The notes below the pieces were generated by a model. The model ran no database searches. It saw nothing but the letters and a program-made list of their open reading frames with translations, and had not been told where the DNA came from. DNA of 64,000 nt, taken from the NCBI RefSeq assembly GCF_040957575.1, contig NZ_CP162601.1, positions 1,550,001-1,614,000 on the forward strand, in the 5' to 3' direction. The DNA comes from Vibrio sp. HB236076 (GTDB lineage: Bacteria; Pseudomonadota; Gammaproteobacteria; Enterobacterales; Vibrionaceae). This document shows, one piece after another, positions 33,893 through 44,301 of this stretch; positions within the stretch are counted from its first letter, which is position 1; the number at the start of each line of letters is the position of its first letter. The position numbers and the translations under genes were made by a program.

Positions 33893-34435
33893 ATGTTAAA
33901 ACCAAGCGATCAATGGCATTGGTATTACGATACTGAGCTGGACAGGTTAATGCTTAATCTGGGTGAAGATATGTTATTTAAAACACAATTGGCTAAGAAA
34001 TATTTAGTAAATTGTGCTCTTCATGAAAATGAATTCACTGTCGATGATGCCAGTGCCTATCAAACCTTTAAAGAATCTTGTGACTTGCTTGATTTAAACC
34101 CTTACCGAAAAACAGAATTGACCTTGTATTGTCTAGCGTCCATGCGCTTTCATAAACCGGTACAACCCAAAAGTTGGTTCTTCATACCACAGTTTTCAAC
34201 TTTGACACCACAAGAAGCTGACATCGTGTGTTTAGAGACGGAAATCGATAAAAGTTTATTCATTGTGTTAGAAGTAGGTGATAGCTCAAGCCTATGTGCC
34301 TGTGTTGATATTGATGGCTGTCTGCTCAACGAGACGAAATCATTGGCGTTTGGAGAAACCATTAAAGTGATGCATGACAGAATGTTACTCGCTCAATTTA
34401 GTCAGGGTGTACAGCCTGTGGCATTGGTGGGCTAA
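33893..34435 (+). CDS. zapC: Cell division protein ZapC
   Basis: A 180-residue protein with the ZapC opening LKPSDQWHWYYDTELDRLML and the conserved PKSWFFIPQF segment, in its usual place after pyrD. ZapC binds FtsZ directly and stabilises or bundles its filaments at midcell. The ATG at 33893 is preceded by AAAGGA. The gene stands alone between a terminator and a long gap. Confidence 0.9.
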   Translation: MLKPSDQWHWYYDTELDRLMLNLGEDMLFKTQLAKKYLVNCALHENEFTVDDASAYQTFKESCDLLDLNPYRKTELTLYCLASMRFHKPVQPKSWFFIPQFSTLTPQEADIVCLETEIDKSLFIVLEVGDSSSLCACVDIDGCLLNETKSLAFGETIKVMHDRMLLAQFSQGVQPVALVG

Positions 34436-34927
34436 ACAAACCAAACAATCACCCGTTCGAATCTTCATATATCCTCTCCTCGTTTCCATATCTTGAAGCC
34501 TTATCGGCGATTTGTGGCATTAAAAAGAGCCCTAATCATCACCCACTTTCTCTTGTTCATACCCTAGCTATAGCGCCTCACTTCCCGTATTGAGCTTTTT
34601 CCTATCGTTAGATTGAGTGATAGATAGGTGTATTACTTCAAATAAAGCACAAAAAATAAGTTAATTCTTTGTCATGACAACTTAAGTGAGTAAATAATCA
34701 CTTGCCTTCAAAGTTATATGTTTCCTCTATTCTTCTGTGTTTCACAAGGATTTATGTACCTTCTTGTTTTCTGGTATACACCAATTTTTGTGTGAATATT
34801 TATTCAGCGTCTAGGTTTGTTGTGCTCAATATGCAATCAAGCAATTCGTCAAAAAATGTGATAAAGGAGGCGATTTCGTGTTATTTCAGTTACAATGAGC
34901 CCTATTTTTCAATTGATTAAGTGAATT
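34436..34927. other. Long intergenic region before rlmKL
   Basis: About 490 AT-rich bases without a convincing gene; a 72-codon frame at 34702-34920 has no ribosome site and a low-complexity sequence. A strong AAAGGAGG at about 34863-34870 precedes GTG and only six codons. TACAAT near 34890 could be the -10 of the rlmKL promoter. Nothing else is recognised. Confidence 0.4.
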
Positions 34928-37063
34928 ATGAATCAGTATCTAGCCGTGACCTCTAACGGAATGGAAAACCTTGTGGTTGAGGAGCTTAAACGCTTCGGGA
35001 TCAATGACCCCAAACCTGTTCAAGCAGGTGTGAAATTTAAAGCCAGTCTTGAGCAAATTTACCGTTGTTGTCTATGGAGCCGTTTGGCTTCACGCTTTGT
35101 CAGAATACTGAGTGAGTTTCAGTGTCAGAACGATATGGATCTGTATCTGGCCACTCATGCGGTTGCTTGGCCTGATCAATTTCACAGTGGTACTAAGCTG
35201 GTGGTGGATTTCAATGGTACTAACCGAGAAATCCGTAACAGTCAGTATGGGGCTTTGAAAGTTAAAGATGCCATTGTCGATGCCTTTGAAAAGAAAGGCT
35301 TTTCAAGACCTTCAATCAGTAAAGACAATCCTGATGTACGCGTCCATGTGCGCTTATTTAAAGACCAAGCGATTCTGGGTATCGATATGGTCGGTGGCGG
35401 CTTGCATTTTCGCGGTTATCGCCCTCAAAGTGGCAGCGCACCACTTCGTGAAACCTTGGCGGCGGCGATTGTGATGCGCAGCCAATGGGATGAGACGAAA
35501 ACGTTGCTTGATCCAATGTGCGGTTCTGGAACGCTCTTGATTGAAGCAGCGATGATTGCCGCAAATATTGCTCCGGGTTTAAAGAGAAAACAGTGGTGTT
35601 TTGAAGGCTTAAAAGACTTTGATCACGCTTTGTGGATGGAGATAAAATCTGAGGCCAATGTGATTGCTAGACGCTCTGTCAATAAAATTGACAGTGCCAA
35701 AATGTTTGGTTTTGACCTTGATGAGAAAGTGATTTCGATTGCCAAAGAGAACGCCCGACGTGCTGGTGTCGCTAATTTAGTGCAATTTTCACAAGGCGAT
35801 GCGACCACGATTGAAAATCCGATAACCAATGGCGAGCCTGGAGTGATTGTTTGTAACCCTCCCTATGGTGAAAGACTGAGTACAGAACCTGGTCTTATAG
35901 CGCTATACACTGCGTTTGGTGCTCAATTAAAAGCACAATTTACCAACTGGAGTGCTTCGATCTTTTCTAGCTCCGATGAGTTATTAAGTTGTTTGAGAAT
36001 GCGTGCAGACAAACAGTTTAAGCTCAATAATGGGGCATTGCCTTGTGTTCAAAAAAACTATGTCATCTCTAGTAAACCCCAGCGTCAAGGTGACTCTGAT
36101 TCAAACTCGCAAGAGACGCTGGTAGCCCCAGATTTTGCTAATCGTCTTAAGAAAAATCACCAAAAACTCTCAAAGTGGGCAAAAAAAGAGCAGTTGGATT
36201 GTTTTCGTCTCTATGACGCGGATTTACCTGAATATAACGTTGCGATTGATAAGTACTGTGATCATGTAGTGGTTCAAGAGTATGCGGCGCCGAAAAACAT
36301 TCCTGAAGAAAAAGCCAAACGTCGTTTAACCGATGTGATTCGAGCCACCATTCAAGTGTTGGGTATCGATGCTAACAAAGTGATCATTAAAGTTCGTCAA
36401 AAACAGAAAGGTCAGCGCCAGTATCAAAAATTAGCTGAAAAAGCGCAGCACATGATTGTCAATGAGTACGGCGTACAGTTGAAAGTGAACTTAACCGATT
36501 ATCTTGATACGGGTTTGTTTCTCGATCACAAACTGACTCGCAAAATGGTTGGGGAGATGAGCCAAGGTAAAGATTTCCTCAATCTGTTTGCTTATACCGG
36601 CTCGGCGACAGTTCACGCCGCAGTCGGTCAGGCTCGTTCGACCACAACGGTTGATATGTCTAACACGTATTTGGATTGGGCCAAGGAAAATATGCAGCTC
36701 AATGGTCGAATTGGTCGTCAGCATCAGTTCATTCAAGCCGATTGCTTACAGTGGTTAGAGCAAGAAAATAAGCAATACGACCTTATTTTTATTGATCCAC
36801 CAACGTTTTCAAATTCGAAGCGAATGGATAAAACATTTGATGTACAGCGCGATCATATAGACGTGATGACTCATTTAAAACGCATCTTAAAGCCCGATGG
36901 GGTTATTGTTTTCTCAAATAATAAACGCCACTTTAAAATGGATATGAATGCACTTATTAAATTAGATCTTACAGCAAGTAATATTTCAGATAAAACCTTG
37001 CCGTTGGATTTTTTAAGAAATAAACATATTCATAACTGCTGGTTAGTTACACATTCAAAATAA
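34928..37063 (+). CDS. rlmL: 23S rRNA methyltransferase RlmKL (m2G2445 and m7G2069)
   Basis: A 711-residue fusion of two methyltransferases. The N-terminal half has a THUMP domain (about 50-160), then [13 protein letters not shown] and the NPPYGER catalytic motif (RlmL, N2 of G2445). The C-terminal half has [20 protein letters not shown] and [13 protein letters not shown] (RlmK, N7 of G2069). The length matches the E. coli enzyme. The gene precedes uup, as in other Vibrio. Confidence 0.95.
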   Translation: MNQYLAVTSNGMENLVVEELKRFGINDPKPVQAGVKFKASLEQIYRCCLWSRLASRFVRILSEFQCQNDMDLYLATHAVAWPDQFHSGTKLVVDFNGTNREIRNSQYGALKVKDAIVDAFEKKGFSRPSISKDNPDVRVHVRLFKDQAILGIDMVGGGLHFRGYRPQSGSAPLRETLAAAIVMRSQWDETKTLLDPMCGSGTLLIEAAMIAANIAPGLKRKQWCFEGLKDFDHALWMEIKSEANVIARRSVNKIDSAKMFGFDLDEKVISIAKENARRAGVANLVQFSQGDATTIENPITNGEPGVIVCNPPYGERLSTEPGLIALYTAFGAQLKAQFTNWSASIFSSSDELLSCLRMRADKQFKLNNGALPCVQKNYVISSKPQRQGDSDSNSQETLVAPDFANRLKKNHQKLSKWAKKEQLDCFRLYDADLPEYNVAIDKYCDHVVVQEYAAPKNIPEEKAKRRLTDVIRATIQVLGIDANKVIIKVRQKQKGQRQYQKLAEKAQHMIVNEYGVQLKVNLTDYLDTGLFLDHKLTRKMVGEMSQGKDFLNLFAYTGSATVHAAVGQARSTTTVDMSNTYLDWAKENMQLNGRIGRQHQFIQADCLQWLEQENKQYDLIFIDPPTFSNSKRMDKTFDVQRDHIDVMTHLKRILKPDGVIVFSNNKRHFKMDMNALIKLDLTASNISDKTLPLDFLRNKHIHNCWLVTHSK

Positions 37064-37078
37064 TGATAATACAAAACA

Positions 37079-37104
37079 CCTCACCAATATATTTGGTGGG
37101 GTTT
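37079..37104 (+). terminator. Weak hairpin between rlmKL and uup
   Basis: CCTCACCAA-TATAT-TTGGTGGGG forms a nine-pair stem with one G-U but only three Ts follow, so readthrough into uup is likely. Confidence 0.5.
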
Positions 37105-37118
37105 AAAGGATAGATATT

Positions 37119-39053
37119 ATGGCACTTCTTACTATCCATGGTGGTCAATTAGCTTATGGCGATCACCCTTTATTGGATAAAGCAGATTTTAGTTTACAAA
37201 CTAACGAACGGGTTTGTTTAGTCGGTCGTAACGGCGCAGGTAAATCTACGCTAATGAAAATTATTGCCGGTGATATTCTTCTGGATGATGGCCGCTTACA
37301 GGTTACGCAAGATGTTGTTGTTTCTCGTTTAGAGCAAGATCCACCGCGAAATGAGTCAGGTACCGTGTACGATTATGTTGCAGGTGGATTGGCAGAAGTC
37401 GGGAAAATGCTCAAGGAGTACCATGAACTGCTTGATCGCATTGCCAGCGACCCACAAGAAAAACTGTTTAACCGTTTAGCAAAGGTTCAAGAGCAGCTCG
37501 ACCATGCCAATGCGTGGCGGTTTGATGATCGCGTTAATAATGTGCTAACAGCATTAAGCTTAACGCCTCAAACACCATTAACGGATTTGTCCGGTGGTTG
37601 GCAGCGTAAAGCCGCTTTGGCAAGAGCACTGGTTTGCGATCCCGATGTACTCTTACTCGATGAACCAACTAACCACTTAGATGTCAGTACGATCGAATGG
37701 TTAGAAGGCTTTTTAAAAGACTTTCGTGGCTCGATAATCTTTATTTCACACGACCGAGCATTTATTCAATCGATGGCCACACGCATTGTCGACCTTGATC
37801 GCGGCCAACTCAACTCTTTTCCAGGAAACTATCAACAATACCTAGAAGCAAAAGAAGAGATGTTGCGTGTCGAAGAAATGCAAAATGCCGAATTCGACAA
37901 AAAACTGGCTCAAGAAGAAGCTTGGATTCGCCAAGGTATTAAAGCTCGTCGAACCCGAAACGAAGGACGTGTTCGAGCTCTAAAAGCTCTGCGTGTAGAG
38001 AGGCAGAACCGACGTGATGTTCAAGGTAAAGTCACCCTAAATATCGATGATGCTAATCGCTCAGGCAAAATTGTCTTCGAAGCAGAAAATATCAACTTTG
38101 CTTTTGAGAACAAAACCATCGTCAATGATTTTTCATTCAGTATTATGCGCGGTGATCGCATTGCATTGATCGGCCCTAATGGTTGTGGCAAAAGTACTTT
38201 GCTAAAAATGCTACTCGGTCAACTCAATCCTGACAGCGGCCGCTTACACTGCGGTACTAAGCTTGAAGTGGCATACTTTGACCAATATCGTGAAATATTA
38301 GATCCTGAAAAATCCGTCATAGACAATTTGGCTGACGGCAAACAAGAGGTGATGGTCGGCGGGCGTGAACGCCATGCTCTTAGTTATCTTCAAGACTTCT
38401 TATTCTCACCTAAACGTGCTCGTACGCCGGTTAAAGCGCTTTCGGGGGGAGAAAAAAACCGCTTATTGCTCGCGCGTATTTTTCTAAAGTCGAACAATTT
38501 ATTGATCCTCGATGAGCCAACGAACGATTTAGATATCGAAACATTGGAACTTTTAGAAGAATTACTTGCCAATTATCAGGGGACTCTACTTCTTGTCAGT
38601 CATGACCGTCAGTTTGTTGACAATACAGTGACGACCAGTTGGATATTTGATGGTAAAGGTAACATCGAAGAGTTCGTTGGTGGTTATCACGATGCTCAGC
38701 AACAAAAATCTCAGGTTGAAGCTGTTCGTCAGCAATTCAATTCGAGCGCTCATAAAGAAGACCGCCAACAACCCGAAAAGGTGAGTAACCAACCCGCGCC
38801 GGCCAAGACAAAAGCCACAAAAAAGCTCTCTTACAAGTTGCAAAAAGAGCTTGATGACTTACCGGCGTTACTTGAGCAGCTCGAGCAAGAGATTGAAGAT
38901 CTTCAACAAACTGTTAATTCAGCGGATTTCTTTAACCAAGAGGTGAACGTTACTCAACCAATTTTAGATCAACTAGCGCACACAGAGCAGCGATTAGAGA
39001 CGGCCTTTGAGCGTTGGGAAACTTTAGAAGCGATGCAACAGGATAATTCTTAA
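37119..39053 (+). CDS. uup: ABC-F ATPase Uup
   Basis: A 644-residue soluble protein with two ABC ATPase domains. The Walker A motifs are GRNGAGKST and GPNGCGKST; the signatures are LSGGWQRKAALARAL and LSGGEKNRLLLARI; the Walker B motifs LLLDEPTNHLD and LILDEPTNDLD. An arm/linker region lies at about 240-320, and a C-terminal Uup coiled-coil domain (KLSYKLQKELDDLPALLEQL) binds DNA or ribosomes. Uup acts in ribosome-related quality control and suppresses precise transposon excision. The DUF3466 gene begins two bases after its stop, so the two are likely co-transcribed. Confidence 0.95.
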   Translation: MALLTIHGGQLAYGDHPLLDKADFSLQTNERVCLVGRNGAGKSTLMKIIAGDILLDDGRLQVTQDVVVSRLEQDPPRNESGTVYDYVAGGLAEVGKMLKEYHELLDRIASDPQEKLFNRLAKVQEQLDHANAWRFDDRVNNVLTALSLTPQTPLTDLSGGWQRKAALARALVCDPDVLLLDEPTNHLDVSTIEWLEGFLKDFRGSIIFISHDRAFIQSMATRIVDLDRGQLNSFPGNYQQYLEAKEEMLRVEEMQNAEFDKKLAQEEAWIRQGIKARRTRNEGRVRALKALRVERQNRRDVQGKVTLNIDDANRSGKIVFEAENINFAFENKTIVNDFSFSIMRGDRIALIGPNGCGKSTLLKMLLGQLNPDSGRLHCGTKLEVAYFDQYREILDPEKSVIDNLADGKQEVMVGGRERHALSYLQDFLFSPKRARTPVKALSGGEKNRLLLARIFLKSNNLLILDEPTNDLDIETLELLEELLANYQGTLLLVSHDRQFVDNTVTTSWIFDGKGNIEEFVGGYHDAQQQKSQVEAVRQQFNSSAHKEDRQQPEKVSNQPAPAKTKATKKLSYKLQKELDDLPALLEQLEQEIEDLQQTVNSADFFNQEVNVTQPILDQLAHTEQRLETAFERWETLEAMQQDNS

Positions 39054-39055
39054 CC

Positions 39056-40852
39056 ATGGGAAAAAATTCAGGTTTTAAACTCAGTGCCGTTGCACTGTTA
39101 GTTGCCAGCAGTTTTCATACACAAGCCGCCTTGTACCGAGTGATCGAGGTGGAGACACCATCGACACTAGAAGAAGGCTCGGACGGTGATTATCAATCAA
39201 GCTATGGCACCGCTATTCAAGCCTCAGATGCCGATGATGGCAGTTGTTTCACTTCTGATACCGTTGGTGGTGTAAACTGTGATGCCTTCGTTCTTGGTGG
39301 TGAAACACGGATTGAAGAGCCGTTTGCTGGTCGCCCTGTTGACGGTTTCGAATACCGTGAAGAAGCTTTTTTTGGCTCTAGCCCAAGTTTTTATTACGCC
39401 CAAGACTCTGATGATTCAGATTATTTTCAATCTTTTTGTTCATCTCGATTTGGTTATGCTACGTGTGACACTTGGGGGGACTTGTTCTTCGACGAGTGGG
39501 ACCGTGAACTATCCGGCGATACCACTACCAACGCCTACGCGTTTTATACCACGGGTGCCTCTGAGATAAGCGATGGCGATACCGATGACAGCGCTGTGCT
39601 ATACAACGACAATGCTGGGACCAATGTGGTGTGGAACTCAATCACCAGTGATGTCTCTGGCGATAGTGGGTTAGTGGGGATTGAGTTCTCAACCGGTGAT
39701 GAACGCGCAACGGTGTCGTCGATATCACCAACCAGCCCGGATTCATCAACGGATGAAGATGCGTTTGATTACTCAAGAGCTTGGAAAACCGATGGTACTT
39801 ATACCGTCGGCAGTGTTGGTTACGAGCAAGATAATTATTACGGGACTTTCTATTATACCAAAGCGGCCATTTGGGATGCGACCGGTAGTGTCACCACGCT
39901 TTATTGGAACAATAACGATGAAGACTTTTATGGTATCGATGACAACGATGATGATAACAAGTTATTAGCCCAAGCCAGTATCCGTGATTTTACCATTACT
40001 GATGCGGGTGAGATCTACGCGGTCGGCTTTAATACCTATGACGATGATGATTATTTTCAAGAAGCCACTATCTTTAGTGTCAGTGAAGATGATTACGCAA
40101 CGGCGAGTAACTGGACTGAAACTCGAATTAGCGATGCCAGAGTCGATGATGACTATGATTACTACAATACCAAGTTAACAGGAATTAACAGTAATTTAGT
40201 CGCGATTGGTGAAGCTAAGCGTGGCTCACTACAAAATGGTGCTTACCCAAATCGACCTTTCCTCGTTGCTGATGCTAGTGCTAGCTCACCATCGGCAACG
40301 TACTTCGGTTCAGAAATTACCGCGTCATCTGCAGGTGGAACGGCGAGTGCAATCAACGATTACAACGAAATCGTTGGTCAAATTGACACCAATGTCACTA
40401 CGCGTGAATACAATGGTAAACCGCGTACCAAACGAGCTTATATCTACCCATACGACGGTACCGGTAGTGATAGTGATCGTATGGATATCTTCAATAATCA
40501 AGCATGGCTACTGGATGACTTAACCAACGGCGGCGATTATTCTGATGCGAATAATGCTTATCGAATTCTCGATGCGACTGGGATTAATAATGCCGGTGTC
40601 ATTTCCGCAACGGCTATCAAGTGTAGTGGTGGTTATGATTCGACAGATGAAGACGCAACCTGTGGTGAAGGTGAACAAGACGAAACTTGGGTTGCCGTAA
40701 AACTAGTGCCTATCAACGGTGCGACTTCGGACGATATTAGTGCCCGTGGTGAATCAACAACGTCGGTTTCAAGAAGCGGTGGGTCTTTAGGCGTATTTAC
40801 CATGCTTTCGATGGGCTTGTTAGCCTTGGTAAGACGAAAAAGAAAAGCGTAA
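39056..40852 (+). CDS. DUF3466 family secreted/surface protein with GlyGly-CTERM-like tail
   Basis: A 598-residue protein with a signal peptide (FKLSAVALLVASSFHTQA) and a very Asp/Ser/Tyr-rich body with degenerate repeats such as GDTDDSAVLYNDNAG. The C-terminal tripartite end is SRSGGSLG, a hydrophobic helix FTMLSMGLLALV, and RRKRKA, the pattern of GlyGly-CTERM sorting signals processed by rhombosortase and linked to type II secretion. The repeated segments resemble HAF-type extracellular repeats of DUF3466. Its function is unknown. It follows uup by two bases. Confidence 0.88.
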   Translation: MGKNSGFKLSAVALLVASSFHTQAALYRVIEVETPSTLEEGSDGDYQSSYGTAIQASDADDGSCFTSDTVGGVNCDAFVLGGETRIEEPFAGRPVDGFEYREEAFFGSSPSFYYAQDSDDSDYFQSFCSSRFGYATCDTWGDLFFDEWDRELSGDTTTNAYAFYTTGASEISDGDTDDSAVLYNDNAGTNVVWNSITSDVSGDSGLVGIEFSTGDERATVSSISPTSPDSSTDEDAFDYSRAWKTDGTYTVGSVGYEQDNYYGTFYYTKAAIWDATGSVTTLYWNNNDEDFYGIDDNDDDNKLLAQASIRDFTITDAGEIYAVGFNTYDDDDYFQEATIFSVSEDDYATASNWTETRISDARVDDDYDYYNTKLTGINSNLVAIGEAKRGSLQNGAYPNRPFLVADASASSPSATYFGSEITASSAGGTASAINDYNEIVGQIDTNVTTREYNGKPRTKRAYIYPYDGTGSDSDRMDIFNNQAWLLDDLTNGGDYSDANNAYRILDATGINNAGVISATAIKCSGGYDSTDEDATCGEGEQDETWVAVKLVPINGATSDDISARGESTTSVSRSGGSLGVFTMLSMGLLALVRRKRKA

Positions 40853-41002
40853 ATCTGTGCATGAGATTCCATTTATTGTTTAATTCATTAATGCGTGCTT
40901 GAAAAAGCGTCAATTTGACCCATAATTTAATGGTAGCGTCATTAAAATGCTACCGTTAATTCACAGTGAAGTGTTAATACCATATCTGTAGAGGTTACAA
41001 TG

Positions 41003-41176
41003 ATGAAGAGACAAAAACGCGACCGCCTAGAAAGAGCTCAATCACAAGGCTATAAAGCGGGTATCAATGGAAGGTCTCAAGAGGCTTGTCCTTATCAACA
41101 AATGGATGCTCGTTCTTATTGGCTAGGTGGATGGCGAGATGCCAGGGAAGACAAAAACATGGGACTCTACAAGTAG
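41003..41176 (+). CDS. rmf: Ribosome modulation factor
   Basis: A 57-residue basic protein, MKRQKRDRLERAQSQGYKAG, with GRSQEACPY and the diagnostic YWLGGWRDARED, clearly RMF. It dimerises 70S ribosomes into inactive 100S particles in stationary phase. I chose the second of two adjacent ATGs (41000 and 41003) because E. coli RMF starts MKRQKRD; GAGG at 40991 serves either. It precedes fabA in the opposite orientation, as is common in Vibrio and enterobacteria. Confidence 0.95.
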   Translation: MKRQKRDRLERAQSQGYKAGINGRSQEACPYQQMDARSYWLGGWRDAREDKNMGLYK

Positions 41177-41226
41177 CAACTCATCATCAACAATTTGATT
41201 TATTTCAACAGCAAGATGCTGTGCTT

Positions 41227-41250
41227 AAGGCTCCATATGGGGCCTTTTTT
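41227..41250 (+). terminator. Terminator after rmf
   Basis: AAGGCTCC-ATAT-GGGGCCTT with one G-U pair and a run of six Ts. Confidence 0.85.
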
Positions 41251-41378
41251 GCGATAAGCGTTTTTATTGGTCGGTTTGTCATGTAAGTATTGAATTAAAC
41301 TCCCAAGCTAAAGCACTATAACTAAAGTGTGTGAGTAAAAATAAAGTGGCATAAAGCCACTTCATAAAAAGTCAACGC

Positions 41379-41897
41379 TTAAAATTTAGATGTGTCTTGA
41401 AAAAGGCCAACTTTCAAATCTTTAGCTACGTAAATCTCTTTGCCGTCAACCAGAACACGGCCATCAGCTAGGCCCATAACCAGTTTACGGTTTACGACGC
41501 GCTTCATATGGATTTCATAAGTCACTTTTTTTGCTGTCGGCAAGATTTGACCCGTAAATTTCACTTCGCCAACACCGAGTGCACGTCCTTTGCCTTTACC
41601 TCCGACCCAGCCAAGAAAGAAACCGACTAATTGCCACATGGCATCTAGGCCGAGACAGCCAGGCATTACAGGATCACCAGGGAAGTGACAATCGAAGAAC
41701 CAAAGATCAGGGGTGATATCGAGCTCTGCTAAGATGAGTCCTTTGCCAAAATCACCTTCAGTTTCGGACATTTTCGTTACTCGGTCCATCATTAGCATAT
41801 TTGGCGCTGGAAGTTGAGGGTAACCAGGACCAAACAATTCGCCTTGACTAGACGCTAGTAAATCTTCTTTATTGTATGAATCGCGCTTATTTTGCAT
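41379..41897 (-). CDS. fabA: 3-hydroxydecanoyl-ACP dehydratase/isomerase FabA
   Basis: A 172-residue enzyme from ATG 41897 (GGAG upstream; an upstream in-frame ATG at 41912 is not conserved). The near-identical match to E. coli includes [12 protein letters not shown], the catalytic histidine in [30 protein letters not shown] and [13 protein letters not shown]. It introduces the double bond into 10-carbon acyl-ACP for unsaturated fatty acid synthesis. The Lon-like protease gene lies 65 bases upstream in the same orientation. Confidence 0.97.
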   Translation of the reverse strand: MQNKRDSYNKEDLLASSQGELFGPGYPQLPAPNMLMMDRVTKMSETEGDFGKGLILAELDITPDLWFFDCHFPGDPVMPGCLGLDAMWQLVGFFLGWVGGKGKGRALGVGEVKFTGQILPTAKKVTYEIHMKRVVNRKLVMGLADGRVLVDGKEIYVAKDLKVGLFQDTSKF

Positions 41898-41962
41898 TTT
41901 GAGTCGCTCCATTGATTAATAGGGGGCATAGTAGTGAACAGCTGTACGCCAAACAAGTCCGA

Positions 41963-43594
41963 TCAGTATCTTATCAGCTTGTTTTTGAATTGTTGCCACA
42001 AGGTTTTAGGGGGCTCATGACGAGCGAAGGTATCAATTTTTTGAGCAATTTTTTCCAAAATATGGCTTTCACCCGTTCTAAAAGGCTGCCCCATAAGCAA
42101 TGGGATAGCTTGGTCAACATGATCAACCGCCCAAATGTGAAATTCATCGTTTTTCATACTATCAATAATGTCATCGCTTAGCGTTAAGTGTTTTACATTG
42201 CTTTTAGGCAGGATAACGCCTTGTTCACCACTAAGACCTCGATGACAACAAACGCGATAAAAACCTTCAATTTTATCGTTTAGCCCCCCTACAGCTTGCA
42301 CACGCCCGAATTGGTCAACGGCGCCTGTCACTGCGATAGATTGTTTTAGCGGCGTTTCAGATAAAGCACTGACCAATGAACAAAGTTCTGCCAAAGAGGC
42401 GCTATCACCATCGACTTCACTATAAGATTGTTCAAATACAATTGATGCCGAAAAAGGCAGTGGTTCTTCTAACTTTAATGCGCTACTCAAGAAGGCTTGC
42501 ATAATCATCATCCCTTTGGCATGCAGGTTGCCGCCAAGTTCGGCTTTGCGCTCAACATCAGAAACATCGCCATCACCAAAATGAATCACACACGAAATTC
42601 GCGCAGGCTCACCATAAGGTAGTGGGTGGCCGGCAACATCAATCACGGTTAATCCGTTGATTTGACCAATGCGTTCGCCGTCTGTTTCGATAATGACTTG
42701 TCCATCTAAGATGTCATTAATCGCTCGTTGCGGTAAATAAGAGGCGACATCATTAATTTGGTGATAGACAGATTGAATGGTTGCCTTGTTAATTTGTTCT
42801 GTTTGTTGCGAGGCGATAGACAGTAAACGTTGGTGCCACAACAAACCAAGAGGCAAATATTGCTGGTCTTCAGTCTCACGTGTGCCGTATGTACACATTT
42901 GTTCTATGCCATCTAAAGTTAATGATTGGTAACCAAATTCACTAACTAACCATTTTAAATAACACAAGTACTGAGTGAGGCTCTGTGAGGTAATCTTTAA
43001 TTCCGTTTCTAGCTCGGTAAAAAGAGTGAGTCCAGAGCTTAAATCAGAATCAAAATATTCAAGTTCAGACCATTGTTCGAGATCACCAACAATAACCAAT
43101 TTAATGTCATAGCTAAAAGTGACCACGTCACTCATTACTTGCTTGGTGTCCCAAGGAATAGGGCAGGTATCACATCCTTGTAGTGCACTTTTTAGGTTAA
43201 TCCATAACGCCGGACACATCATTAATGATTGGGCACTAATAATGAGATAGCCATGGTTGGCTTTATCTAGCAGTCCCGGGGTCACTTTCCCCTGAGTATC
43301 GATACGCGGAAATAACGCGGTTAGATCTCGCGTTTCTGTGTGTACCACAGCAATATTCTCACCCGTTTTGCGTTGTAAATCCGCTTGGATTAATGAGCGA
43401 TATAACGTGTTATCTGGCCCACAAATTCTCAATATTTTGCTTATGGTTTTGGGCAACATAAACTGTTGACAGGCAGATTGATATCTTGGCTGAAGCTCTA
43501 AAAATGACGCCGGCTCTAATGTTGGGTATTGGGAAAGTATGGCTTTAAAGCTTGCCATTTGCAAAGTTACATCGGTCCAATCTACTTTTGTCAT
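41963..43594 (-). CDS. Lon-type protease domain protein (LonB/YcbZ family)
   Basis: A 543-residue protein with a Lon proteolytic domain at about 330-520. The catalytic serine is in the GDSASLAELCSLVSAL segment and the lysine in VGGLNDKIEGFY. The N-terminal half is a degenerate AAA-like domain; I see no convincing Walker A, as in the E. coli YcbZ relatives next to fabA and matP. It is probably a soluble processing or quality-control peptidase. matP is divergently transcribed 210 bases away. Confidence 0.9.
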   Translation of the reverse strand: MTKVDWTDVTLQMASFKAILSQYPTLEPASFLELQPRYQSACQQFMLPKTISKILRICGPDNTLYRSLIQADLQRKTGENIAVVHTETRDLTALFPRIDTQGKVTPGLLDKANHGYLIISAQSLMMCPALWINLKSALQGCDTCPIPWDTKQVMSDVVTFSYDIKLVIVGDLEQWSELEYFDSDLSSGLTLFTELETELKITSQSLTQYLCYLKWLVSEFGYQSLTLDGIEQMCTYGTRETEDQQYLPLGLLWHQRLLSIASQQTEQINKATIQSVYHQINDVASYLPQRAINDILDGQVIIETDGERIGQINGLTVIDVAGHPLPYGEPARISCVIHFGDGDVSDVERKAELGGNLHAKGMMIMQAFLSSALKLEEPLPFSASIVFEQSYSEVDGDSASLAELCSLVSALSETPLKQSIAVTGAVDQFGRVQAVGGLNDKIEGFYRVCCHRGLSGEQGVILPKSNVKHLTLSDDIIDSMKNDEFHIWAVDHVDQAIPLLMGQPFRTGESHILEKIAQKIDTFARHEPPKTLWQQFKNKLIRY

Positions 43595-43804
43595 TTAATC
43601 CAGTCTTAATAAATTTATACGGAGAGTAAATCGTTTGAGTATAACGGAAAACAGGTAGAGAATGTAGTGATATAACGTCGTTCAAAGAGTAGGGAGTCTA
43701 GTCACAGACACCGTGATTGAGGTGTGATAACTTTCTTATTGATTGAGTTTTTATCTATTCAGGGTTACCCTGTCACTACAGGTGAGTTTTAGGTATATTA
43801 CAGC

Positions 43805-44257
43805 ATGAAATATCAACAACTTGAGAATTTAGAGTGTGGCTGGAAATGGCAATACTTAGTAAAAAAAGTCCGAGAAGGTGTGAAAGTCACTCGTTATATC
43901 GACGAGAGTGAAGCCAACCATGCCATTAAAGCGTTAATCGCTATCGAAAATCAGCCTGTTGAAGTGCTTGAATGGATTAACCATCATATGGATGAAGCCC
44001 TTGATATTAAGCTCAAACAGGCGATTCGGGCGAAGCGTAAAAGGCATTTTAATGCTGAACAGAAACACACAAAAAAGAAATCTATTGATTTGGATTATCG
44101 CGTTTGGGAAAAGTTATCTGAAAAAGCGAACGAGTTAGGTTGCACTCTATCTGATGCTATCGAGTACCTGGTATCTGAAGCGTCAAAAAGTGAAGTGGCG
44201 AGCCAAAAGGTATCGAGCCTTAAACAAGATTTGAGTCAGCTTTTAAAACAAGACTAA
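43805..44257 (+). CDS. matP: Macrodomain Ter protein MatP
   Basis: A 150-residue protein matching MatP: KYQQLENLECGWKWQYLVKK, then GVKVTRYIDESE and a C-terminal ribbon-helix-helix plus coiled coil (KKKSIDLDYRVWEKL, LGCTLSDAIEYL). MatP binds matS sites to organise the terminus macrodomain and delay its segregation. Two exact matS matches occur in this window (14329 and 52012), and dif lies 1.5 kb downstream. A CAGGG-TTA-CCCTG palindrome at 43760-43772 precedes it. Confidence 0.95.
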   Translation: MKYQQLENLECGWKWQYLVKKVREGVKVTRYIDESEANHAIKALIAIENQPVEVLEWINHHMDEALDIKLKQAIRAKRKRHFNAEQKHTKKKSIDLDYRVWEKLSEKANELGCTLSDAIEYLVSEASKSEVASQKVSSLKQDLSQLLKQD

Positions 44258-44301
44258 TCATCTATATTTATAGATATACCTGTACATACGCCAGAAATAT
44301 C

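Noticed and set aside
34702..34920. 72-codon frame before rlmKL
   Set aside because: No ribosome site, low-complexity translation and no resemblance to a known family; it lies in an AT-rich promoter-containing gap.
39279..40523. Several rightward frames inside the DUF3466 gene
   Set aside because: They are alternate-frame readings of an Asp-rich gene with skewed codons; no start signals and Met/Thr/Pro-rich nonsense sequence.
41086..41286. 66-codon frame overlapping rmf and its terminator
   Set aside because: rmf in another frame is unmistakable, and this frame runs through the terminator hairpin.
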